Origin: Candidatus Zhuqueibacterota bacterium
Lineage (GTDB): Bacteria > Zhuqueibacterota > Zhuqueibacteria > Zhuqueibacterales > Zhuqueibacteraceae
Reading direction: 5' to 3'
Assembly: GCA_022616415.1 (NCBI GenBank)
Contig: JAKEEU010000056.1
Location: 1 to 64,000, forward strand
Length of the DNA stretch: 64,000 nucleotides
Position 1 is the stretch's first letter; each line of letters opens with the position of its first letter. The translations under genes were made by a program, and so were the position numbers. The notes beneath the pieces were generated by a model. That model had not been told where the DNA came from. It searched no databases and saw only the letters and a list, made by a program, of their open reading frames with translations. Positions 57,999 to 64,000 of the stretch are shown in pieces.

Positions 57999-58682
57999 TC
58001 AGGATGCGGCCTTCGCCAAAGCCGGACTGCGCTTCATCACGGCGACGGCAATTCCACCGCAGATCGTTCCGATGCCTACGGTGAAAATCATCCAGAATGT
58101 GAGTTGCGGAAAGAGGCCGATAGCAACCCATTTGGCAAGCGGCGCCATTTCGGGGAAATTGGGCGGCGAAACATCGTAATGCGTGCCCCAGTTGTTCATG
58201 ATGGCGATGAGCATCACGATGATGACCGGAATGCGCGCGGCGAGCTCGTACGCGAACAGCGTTGTGAAAAGCGAGGGCCATGCCTTGCGCATAATGAAAA
58301 GGCCGGCTGTCGCCGCCGCCACTCCAATTACTGAGAGAAGCCAGACGTTGGTTGGAAACAATTTGTAGGCCAGCGCAAACAAGCCGGCATACACCGCTAT
58401 TCCCAAAAAAGAAAAACCGAGAACGCGGCCGACTCCGGGCAAGACCCCCTTTCGGGCAGGGTAATCGTTTCTCTTCATCAATTGGTACGCGAAATACAAA
58501 CCGAAGATCGGAACCAGCCAGGAGATTCCGATCAAAGCGCCACCGCCGCCAGCGCTTTTGTTGAAAAGAACCGGCGACCAATTCATCAGCTCGCCGGTCA
58601 ACCGCAACAGCGTGATGGCCAATGTGATTAACGCCGGAACAAGGATCAGATTCTTGATCGTGTCTTTGTTGACGAGGCTCAT
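57999..58682 (-). CDS. Polytopic membrane protein of unknown function
   Basis: The 227-residue protein has about six membrane helices (NLILVPALITLAITLLRL, LIGISWLVPIFGLYFAYQ, FSFLGIAVYAGLFALAY, VIGVAAATAGLFIM, IPVIIVMLIAIMNNW, MIFTVGIGTICGGIAVAVM). I do not recognise a named family. ATG 58682 follows AAGGAGGTC; the longer frame from 58808 is made of a decayed AraC regulator end and should be excluded. Confidence 0.72.
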   Translation of the reverse strand: MSLVNKDTIKNLILVPALITLAITLLRLTGELMNWSPVLFNKSAGGGGALIGISWLVPIFGLYFAYQLMKRNDYPARKGVLPGVGRVLGFSFLGIAVYAGLFALAYKLFPTNVWLLSVIGVAAATAGLFIMRKAWPSLFTTLFAYELAARIPVIIVMLIAIMNNWGTHYDVSPPNFPEMAPLAKWVAIGLFPQLTFWMIFTVGIGTICGGIAVAVMKRSPALAKAAS

Positions 58683-58699
58683 TTTGACCTCCTTGATTG

Positions 58700-59064
58700 G
58701 GTTGATTAGTTTGAATACAGATGATACTGATTGAAGAAATTCGATTTCCTGGAAGCATTGGATGCGGCAAAACAACTTAGGCGTCAGCCCAACTTCGTTG
58801 CGGAACACTTGAATGAAATGCCTTGTGCGGACCGCAGATCATGGCGCCAGGAAAACTGTGGTCCGCATTGCGCCGGTCAAACACTTGCAGCCGGTCGTCA
58901 CGAAGGTTGATCACCAGCTCCACCGTGCCGGTCGGGAGCGCGCGTTCTTTCACCGGTTGCGTGAAGCCCTCGTACAACCAGAACACTTCCACGAAATCCG
59001 ACAGCGGCGGCTGGGGAATGTAGGTGCTAATGATCATTGCATGTGTGATATCAAAAATGCCCAA
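58700..59064 (-). pseudogene. AraC-family regulator, large internal deletion and frameshift
   Basis: The N-terminal frame (59064 to about 58820) reads YIPQPPLSDFVEVFWLYEGF and LPTGTVELVINLRDD, a typical AraC-type ligand domain start. After GPHKAF the frame is lost and, in another frame, VFRNEVGLTPKLFCRIQCFQ appears: the second recognition helix of an AraC-type DNA-binding domain. About 150 residues between are missing. A deletion joined the two ends out of frame. Confidence 0.7.
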
Positions 59065-59085
59065 AGCTTTTAGCGCCGACGTTTG

Positions 59086-59101
59086 CTCCGCAGCAGCGGA
59101 G
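59086..59101. terminator. Hairpin after the HipA-like gene
   Basis: CTCCGC-AGCA-GCGGAG (59086-59101) lies 15 bases past the stop of the HipA-like gene (minus strand) and could end its transcript. No clear T-run follows, so strength is uncertain. The neighbouring GAAGTCTGCGCTAC also occurs at 6236-6249. Confidence 0.4.
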
Positions 59102-59115
59102 AAGTCTGCGCTACG

Positions 59116-59958
59116 TCACACTTTTCCGTATTTTTGCTCGAAAGCTTTTTTGTTCTCGAGGCGGCGCAAGCGGGCTTCTTCTGCCGTTTCAGTTTTCAGT
59201 ATTCGCAATAAATCCAATCTGGCTCGCAGCCCAATTCCCTGCCTCTTCTTGTTGAGCAGCTTCTCGGTTATCGCGTTTCGTGATTCCGTCTCGTCTGTCG
59301 CCACGCGCAATTGGACGATCCATTCCGACGGTATTGCGTCGACGATATTGCGAACGCCGCTATCCGGGATTTTTTCCAGACGATTGATAAAGTCATAAGG
59401 CAAGAGATTCGCGCGGTAGAAGGGATGTTGCTTGAGATGCCTCAATATCACGTACTCGCGATAAGGCTCACCGTTGATGGCGCTTCTTATCGTCATTGCC
59501 GACGAATAATCCAGACACCAAAGCTCGCCGTGATGAACGACCATGTTGGGGTTCATATCGGTTCGATCAATGTTGATGAGCAACACATCGAAGAGAAAAA
59601 TTTGTTGCTGCAAGACGTCGTCGATACTCGAGGCATGCCGCGCGCTGTAAGTTACGGCGTCCGGCAAATAGGGCGTCCCTAAATTGATGCCAACACTCCG
59701 CCCCAATAATTCTCTGGTCTCCGGATCGCCCGCTTGCTCGGCGAGATTGGCATCGATGACCACGAAGACGGGTTGCAAGACGGGGATTTGCATCAGCGCA
59801 CCCAGCTTGCTCGCCACCCACTCGACCACATTGGAAAGCACACCGTCTCCGGCCCCATTCAACTTGACGACGTATTTTTTGCCATCGTCGCCGCCAATGA
59901 GCAATGGCAGGGACGAGCCTCGTCGAATCTCCTCATAAAACCGGACTGCTCGTATCAC
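59116..59958 (-). CDS. HipA-like kinase family protein
   Basis: The 280-residue protein matches the HipA-like kinase fold: KYVVKLNGAGDG (nucleotide-binding Lys), LFDVLLINIDRTDMNPNMVV (catalytic Asp/Asn region) and ELWCLDYSSAM (metal Asp). Classical HipA toxins come with a HipB antitoxin, but none adjoins this gene and the protein is shorter than HipA. The only start seen is GTG 59958; the frame is open upstream for some 20 codons with no better start. Its substrate is unknown. Confidence 0.75.
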   Translation of the reverse strand: MIRAVRFYEEIRRGSSLPLLIGGDDGKKYVVKLNGAGDGVLSNVVEWVASKLGALMQIPVLQPVFVVIDANLAEQAGDPETRELLGRSVGINLGTPYLPDAVTYSARHASSIDDVLQQQIFLFDVLLINIDRTDMNPNMVVHHGELWCLDYSSAMTIRSAINGEPYREYVILRHLKQHPFYRANLLPYDFINRLEKIPDSGVRNIVDAIPSEWIVQLRVATDETESRNAITEKLLNKKRQGIGLRARLDLLRILKTETAEEARLRRLENKKAFEQKYGKV

Positions 59959-60506
59959 AGGAATCCCGTACAGTTTGACGTTACGGCTTGTTGAACTGAG
60001 ACGCTGGGCGCTAGAGTAACTTTACGGCGTTTTTCAAAAATTGGAAAATCGGCGCGTTTACAAAAAAGTAAAAAACCCGGGCTTGATTTTCTTGCTATAT
60101 TTCTTTACGGTGAGTTTACCTGAAAATCTAATAATAAAAGCGCCAGCCCAAAGCATTTTCTTCGAAAATGTAAAAACGTGCAGGTAGATAATATAGAAAA
60201 AATCCCGAATAATGCAACTGCTGCGTTCCCGCTAAGAAATAATTCCTTCGACGCAAACTGTTGAGCATAGTAAAGGGTGTACGGCGGCAAATTTGAGGCA
60301 TACTCGATTGCGAACTTAGTGTCGAGTGACAAAGCCTTTCACTTCCGGCCGTTTGCTCGAAATAAGTTGTTTCAAATCATCGATACTCCGGCAGGAATTG
60401 ACAGCTTTGGCAAGGGCAAAGTTTCCGCGCGATTTTGGATAAAATTGTGAAACGTAAAATTAAAAAGCCTCGATGATGGAAGAAAATACGTGTATATTCA
60501 AGTATC
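59959..60506. other. Stretch of about 550 bases with no convincing gene
   Basis: It is AT-rich, with one short minus-strand frame (60105-60332, listed separately). It may hold the promoter of the HipA-like gene. No repeat family or RNA was recognised. Confidence 0.5.
60105..60332 (-). CDS. Possible small membrane protein (doubtful)
   Basis: The 75-residue frame begins at a TTG with AAAGGC just upstream and contains two hydrophobic stretches (NAAVALFGIFSILSTCTFL and FGLALLLLDF). There is no family match that I can name. It could equally be chance in an AT-rich region. Confidence 0.2.
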   Translation of the reverse strand: MSLDTKFAIEYASNLPPYTLYYAQQFASKELFLSGNAAVALFGIFSILSTCTFLHFRRKCFGLALLLLDFQVNSP

Positions 60507-60680
60507 ATGAAAGGCGGATTAGATCGGAAGGCTTTGGCCAAATTGCCTGCATGTGCTTGCTTCAATTTGCGGAAGACGGCGCGCACTGTCACGCAAAAAT
60601 ACGACAAATTTCTCAAGCCCAGCGGCCTGCGGGCAACGCAATTCACGATTCTTGCACATGCCGCCTATTACGAATCAATA
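60507..60680 (+). pseudogene. MarR-family regulator remnant (N-terminal end only)
   Basis: The frame begins with PACACFNLRKTARTVTQKYD and FLKPSGLRATQFTILA, the usual first two helices of MarR regulators with a conserved Cys pair. After TILA the match stops at about residue 50; the DNA-binding wing is absent. The downstream part overlaps the 3' end of the opposite-strand DUF4395 gene, so the loss occurred where the two genes meet. Confidence 0.65.
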
Positions 60681-61186
60681 ACCATGCTGCACGATACCGG
60701 CTTGCCAAAAATCAGCCCATATAGGTGGGCCGGGATGCAGAAATCAATAGTCACTGGCAGAAGGGCGGCGCCGATAAAAAGAACGCCGAGTATATAGCCA
60801 AGATCGGTCGCGCCGCTATGGAACGCCCAGCCGACAACGCCCGCCCATATTGATGCCATCAAACAGCAAGACCGTCTGGCGAGGTGATACCGCGGCAACG
60901 CGCGTTTGCCAAGGAGATAGTGAATGCCAAAGTTGTAAAGCACATCGAACGGATGTCCGGGGAGAAGCGCTCCCAAAATGGAAAACGGGATTATCGCCCA
61001 GATGACTTTGGCCGATCCGAAAAACAAGCCCGCAGCTATCCATATCACGGTGAGGGCCGGAGAGACGCGCAGCCAGGGCCGAATTTCGGCAAGCTCCGTA
61101 TCGCTCAGATCGACAAAGCCCTGCATATTCAAACGTTTTCGTGCAATAGTCGATAATGTTTTCATTTTTTTCCAAGTTTTTTCCAT
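60668..61186 (-). CDS. DUF4395 membrane protein
   Basis: The 172-residue protein has the DUF4395 opening MQGFVDLSDTELAEIRPWLR and four membrane segments, with LLPGHPFDVLYNFGIHYLL typical of the family. Function unknown; such genes are often linked to thioredoxin-like proteins. The ATG follows the stop of the upstream small gene by one base (TAG-A-ATG), so translation is coupled; this sets the start at 61186. Confidence 0.82.
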   Translation of the reverse strand: MEKTWKKMKTLSTIARKRLNMQGFVDLSDTELAEIRPWLRVSPALTVIWIAAGLFFGSAKVIWAIIPFSILGALLPGHPFDVLYNFGIHYLLGKRALPRYHLARRSCCLMASIWAGVVGWAFHSGATDLGYILGVLFIGAALLPVTIDFCIPAHLYGLIFGKPVSCSMVIDS

Positions 61187-61187
61187 T

Positions 61188-61415
61188 CTAAAACAAACCT
61201 CTCGCCACGCAATACGGAATAACGATATAAACCAACGTATCGCGCACCAAATAATAACCGAAAATAATATAAAAGAATTTCATTCCGCGTTTGCGGGCAA
61301 GCTCTTTGAATCCAAACTTCCTGACGATCAGAATGCTGTCGATGATGTAGTACTTGTACAATCGAAATACTAAATTTTGCCGAAGGGTTTTGGCAACGAA
61401 TGTGAATGCGCTCAT
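61188..61415 (-). CDS. Small protein coupled to DUF4395
   Basis: The 75-residue basic protein starts with SAFTFVAKTLRQNLVFRLYK, contains FGFKELARKRGMKFFYIIFG and ends with a hydrophobic LVRDTLVYIVIPYCVARGLF. It probably has one membrane segment. GAGGCAGATT precedes ATG 61415. The near-overlapping stop/start with DUF4395 suggests a two-protein unit. No family is recognised. Confidence 0.65.
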   Translation of the reverse strand: MSAFTFVAKTLRQNLVFRLYKYYIIDSILIVRKFGFKELARKRGMKFFYIIFGYYLVRDTLVYIVIPYCVARGLF

Positions 61416-61439
61416 AATCTGCCTCGCGTCAAATTTCAA

Positions 61440-61564
61440 GGGAGTATTGTATTGTTGGAGTATCGGAGTACTGGATTGATGGAGTATTGGAGCTACGTGA
61501 CATCGCTACTCCCCCACACTCCAGTAATCCATCAATCCAATGATCCATTACTTCAATACTCCAT
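61440..61564. repeat. GGAGTATTGG / CCAATACTCC degenerate inverted repeat (copy 2)
   Basis: A GGAGTATTG-type run (TTGGAGTATCGGAGTACTGG) in the left half is mirrored in the right half by CCAGTAATCCATCAATCCAA and TACTTCAATACTCCAT. It shares units with 44640-44728. It lies between the MddA-like stop and the small gene. Confidence 0.6.
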
Positions 61565-61571
61565 TTTGAGC

Positions 61572-62321
61572 TTACGCTTCCTGCAAAGCCGCTTTTTTCC
61601 TGCCCACCGGAAAGAGCATCGGCACTTGCTGGCGGTAGTTTTTATAGGTTTCGCCATGGATGTCGATCAAATCCCGCTCTTCGAGCTGGATGGCGAACAG
61701 GATGTAAGCGGTCGTGGCGATCGCAAACACCAGATGCGCCGCGGTCATCGTTGGCGTCATCCAGAAGGAGAACAACCAGCCGAGATAGAGCGGATGGCGA
61801 ATGTGCTTGTACAGCACTGGCGTCTTGAATTTGAGCTTGGTATATTCCTTGCCGTTCAAGTAAAGCCAGACCTGGCGCAGGCCAAAGAGATCGAAGTGGT
61901 TGATCAAGAACGTCGCGACTAATACCAGCAGCCATCCGAACGCAAAGAGCGAGTAAAGAATAGTGCGGCCAACGGAATTTTGCACGTCCCAGATCACGCC
62001 GCCTATCGGCTGCCATTGCGAGAACAGCAGGATCAAGCACATGCTGGAGAGCAGAACGTAGGTGCTGCGCTCCGCCGCTTGGGGAATGATTTTGGTCAGC
62101 AGCTTTTTGAATCCCTGCCGCGCCATCACGCTATGTTGGACCGCAAACAGCCCGAGCAGCGCCGCGTTGATGAGTAACGCCTGGCCCAACGGCCCCTCGG
62201 CGCCGGAATCAATCGACTTGGGAACAAAGATATTGCCGATAAACCCGCATGCGTAAAGGAACGTGGCGAAAAAAGTTGCATAGCTGATAACGCCATACGT
62301 GAAAACCAGGACTCGTTTCAT
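61572..62321 (-). CDS. MddA/NnrU-like membrane methyltransferase
   Basis: The 249-residue protein has six to seven membrane segments and the isoprenylcysteine-methyltransferase-like motifs HFDLFGLRQVW, LYKHIRHPLYLGWLFSFW and IQLEERDLIDIHGETYKNYR (SAM-binding HP and E-ERD elements). Closest in style is MddA, which makes dimethyl sulfide from methanethiol; NnrU-like relatives exist too. ATG 62321 follows AAAGGAG; the frame from 62387 is not conserved. It is a single gene. Confidence 0.82.
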   Translation of the reverse strand: MKRVLVFTYGVISYATFFATFLYACGFIGNIFVPKSIDSGAEGPLGQALLINAALLGLFAVQHSVMARQGFKKLLTKIIPQAAERSTYVLLSSMCLILLFSQWQPIGGVIWDVQNSVGRTILYSLFAFGWLLVLVATFLINHFDLFGLRQVWLYLNGKEYTKLKFKTPVLYKHIRHPLYLGWLFSFWMTPTMTAAHLVFAIATTAYILFAIQLEERDLIDIHGETYKNYRQQVPMLFPVGRKKAALQEA

Positions 62322-62496
62322 ACATGACTCCTTTCTTTGAGTTGAGTTCTTAACACCTGCCGCGATTATTATAATCTGTTGATACAATATACGCGATTAT
62401 GCTTCGGATTTCTACTATCCCTTCAGATGGTTTTCAAGAGTGATTTCTGTTGAACTGTCCGCAAACCTCATGTACGAGATTTCAAGCGGGTTTTTC

Positions 62497-62514
62497 ACTA
62501 TCTATCGAGATAGT
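62497..62514 (+). terminator. Hairpin followed by T-run
   Basis: ACTATCT-ATCG-AGATAGT is followed by TTTTT, an intrinsic-terminator-like structure on the plus strand, just before the first possible start (TTG 62517) of the next frame. It casts doubt on that start. Confidence 0.4.
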
Positions 62515-62516
62515 TT

Positions 62517-63425
62517 TTGAAAACACAGGTGGACTGGCGCAAAAAAGTATTGACTTTCAGTTTGACATTGCCGTCCATCAATAGTCGCATTGATTTGCAT
62601 GTTAGAAAAGATTTGCGACATCAGAGCAGCGACCACGATAGGGCGATAGCGGCAGAGAAAGCGCCCGTGCTTAATCGTGCCGATTGGTTTGAGAATCCAG
62701 CTTTCATTCGCATGATCGAAACCCACAATCAATATGCGACAGAGTTTGCCAGGTGGCGACGCTTATTCGCCGAGCACGCTGCGGAGCTGGCGCATTTGCT
62801 GAAAACCTTTCCCGGCAGCGAGAATTTGCGCGAAGATGATCTGCGCCGGATCATTGCCGGCTCGGAAACAAGTTGCGATAGTCTCAGCCAACGCGGTGTT
62901 TTCAACCCTTGGACGAATCGCTGGTCAGGCCGCTGGAGCAACGGCCGCCTGCAGTATCACATCTGGGATTCGACGCGTTTTATCGACGGCCAATGGATTC
63001 AGCCGGTCAGCTTATCAGAAACCGGATTTGCCAAAGCCTGTTGTGTTGAAGAAATGCTGCAAAACCGCCGCACTGACGTGGCGATCAACGTCTTTAGCCA
63101 TGAAAATGGCATCACCGGCTGGGTATCGAAACGCCAGCGCGGGCGATTGGAGCTTCCTCATATCGGCTATCTGGTCAATGACACGACGCTGATATGGACC
63201 TGCCAGATCAAAGACCCCGAAAATTTGTTCGCGCCCGATAGCCGGTGGTTTGTGTTTCTGGAAACAGTGCAAAATTCGAGCACTCCGGCAGTGTATAAAA
63301 TCTACGGCCAACCTTTTGAGCTGACCGATAACCTTTTGGTGAATTCAAATGAGCAGGACAAACACTTTGGAACTTATCACGCAACCAATTTGGAAATTCA
63401 GCAGAAAAACAGGAGGCAAAAATGA
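62517..63425 (+). CDS. Protein of unknown function, possibly lacking its true start
   Basis: The 302-residue frame has the striking block GVFNPWTNRWSGRWSNGRLQ and YHIWDSTRFIDGQWIQPVSL, then ENGITGWVSKRQRGRLELPH and RWFVFLETVQNSS: a probable beta-barrel rich in Trp. I do not recognise the family. The frame opens at a TTG behind a terminator-like hairpin, with no ribosome-binding site and no signal peptide, so the 5' end may have been lost. Its end overlaps the fragment of another gene (BBE domain) in a different frame. Confidence 0.55.
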   Translation: MKTQVDWRKKVLTFSLTLPSINSRIDLHVRKDLRHQSSDHDRAIAAEKAPVLNRADWFENPAFIRMIETHNQYATEFARWRRLFAEHAAELAHLLKTFPGSENLREDDLRRIIAGSETSCDSLSQRGVFNPWTNRWSGRWSNGRLQYHIWDSTRFIDGQWIQPVSLSETGFAKACCVEEMLQNRRTDVAINVFSHENGITGWVSKRQRGRLELPHIGYLVNDTTLIWTCQIKDPENLFAPDSRWFVFLETVQNSSTPAVYKIYGQPFELTDNLLVNSNEQDKHFGTYHATNLEIQQKNRRQK

Positions 63426-63708
63426 TACGGCTTTCAACTACCGCGAGGCCAAATGGTCGATGGTAATCGCCGGCATCGATCCTGATCCGGCCAACAAAGA
63501 CCTGATCACGAAGTGGGCGAAAATGTACTGGGAAGCGCTGCACCCCTACTCCGCCGCCGGCGCGTACGTCAATTTCATGATGGAAGAAGGCGAGTCCCGC
63601 CTCGAGGCCACTTACCGCGACAACTACAAACGGCTGGCGCAGATCAAGAAAAAGTACGACCCGGCGAATCTGTTCCGCGTCAATCAGAATATCAAACCTG
63701 CGAAATAA
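63421..63708 (+). pseudogene. FAD-linked oxidoreductase (BBE-domain) C-terminal remnant
   Basis: From NDTAFNYREAKWSMVIAGID to KKKYDPANLFRVNQNIKP the frame matches the berberine-bridge-enzyme-like (BBE) end of FAD-binding oxidoreductases. The FAD domain, some 350 residues, is missing; upstream is the unknown gene in another frame. The fragment cannot bind FAD alone. The join falls near 63420, so a deletion fused the two loci. Confidence 0.75.
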
Positions 63709-63753
63709 CCGCAATGCAAAGCTTACAGCGTTTTTCAATTGCGTGGAAAGAAC

Positions 63754-63821
63754 GTCATTCCGAGCACAGCGAGGAATCTGAACCTTGAAAGATTCCTCGT
63801 CGCTACGCTTCTCGGAATGAC
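63754..63821. repeat. Dispersed inverted repeat, GTCATTCCGAG family (copy 3)
   Basis: GTCATTCCGAG and CTCGGAATGAC ends with GAGGAATCTGAA and GATTCCTCGTCGC inside, closely matching 24492-24560. It lies between the BBE remnant and the LuxR-type gene. Confidence 0.7.
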
Positions 63822-63848
63822 ATATTCATCCATTTACAAACGGCCGTA

Positions 63849-64000
63849 CTAAGCCAGCTTCTCCTGCATGGCTTTGATCACCGCCTCGGTGCGGGAGTTC
63901 ACGTGCAATTTGGCATAAATATTTTTCAGATGAAAGCGCACCGTCGGCAGGCTGATGAACAACTTTGCCGAAATTTCCTTGTTGCTCAAGCCCTCGGTCA
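63849..64000 (-). CDS. LuxR/NarL-type regulator, C-terminal end (cut by window edge)
   Basis: Reading the minus strand from the window edge gives TEGLSNKEISAKLFISLPTV then RFHLKNIYAKLHVNSRTEAV, the LuxR-type helix-turn-helix (SNKEIA... VxFHLxNIYxKL), and a TAG stop at 63849. Only about 50 residues are visible, so the sensory domain and class are unknown. Confidence 0.85.
   Translation of the reverse strand, partial: TEGLSNKEISAKLFISLPTVRFHLKNIYAKLHVNSRTEAVIKAMQEKLA

Noticed and set aside
60377-60646. Minus-strand frame of 89 codons
   Set aside because: It is antisense to the MarR remnant, which shows clear family sequence on the plus strand.

Overview
The window looks like a chromosomal contig of a Gram-negative bacterium from the FCB side of the tree (Bacteroidota/Calditrichota/KSB1-like). 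The main clue is a secreted protein at 4899-6155 ending in the FlgD-like cell-surface/type IX sorting domain (NFPNPFNPSTTI near its start, a basic KAVLMK end). Lipoproteins, an RND efflux pump, sigma-54 regulators and many degenerate inverted repeats between genes fit this. No rRNA, tRNA, CRISPR array or intact insertion sequence was seen. The placement is an inference from domain style, not from a marker gene.

Layout. 0-10 kb: a PAS/sigma-54 activator divergent from a DoxX gene that has a recognisable -24/-12 promoter; a MOSC protein; an ECF sigma factor with a zinc-finger anti-sigma candidate; a YHS protein; secreted proteins; a second sigma-54 response regulator. 10-20 kb: split adaA/adaB alkylation repair genes, a truncated Rpn-type nuclease remnant, a 2273-residue kinase-like/AAA/GAF/PAS/histidine-kinase/receiver hybrid, and an AlkC/AlkD-like HEAT protein. 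20-26 kb: a minus-strand run of small accessory genes (VOC, broken HEAT gene, nucleotidyltransferase-like, DUF5655, arginase family, DUF1579, DinB, zinc ribbon, methyltransferase, RibD/DHFR-like). 26-30 kb: two paralogous SDR enzymes, an alpha/beta hydrolase, a small membrane protein and an unknown protein, in transcription units that share one promoter/operator design. 30-33 kb: a PreP-like M16 protease.

33.5-42.8 kb is a defence-like island, all on the minus strand: HTH-like protein, ImmA/IrrE protease, retropepsin-like protein, a Mod-type DNA methyltransferase broken by one in-frame amber codon, a second retropepsin-like protein (with a DUF5678-like part), a TIGR04255 protein, an unknown protein, and a type III-like helicase/nuclease. 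The two aspartic-protease-like genes on either side of mod make this the best candidate for an undescribed arrangement.

43-54 kb encodes pyruvate dehydrogenase E1, E2 and E3, with an RND efflux adaptor and pump lying between E1 and E2. 53.7-64 kb holds a BrkB/YihY membrane protein, an aldehyde dehydrogenase, a 1.3-kb repeat-rich gene desert, DUF1203, a polytopic membrane protein, decayed AraC, MarR and BBE-domain genes, a HipA-like kinase, DUF4395, an MddA-like methyltransferase, and the end of a LuxR-type regulator. Several families of dispersed inverted repeats sit at gene ends; one copy appears to have cut a DUF4136 lipoprotein gene and another covers the annotated start of the BrkB gene.
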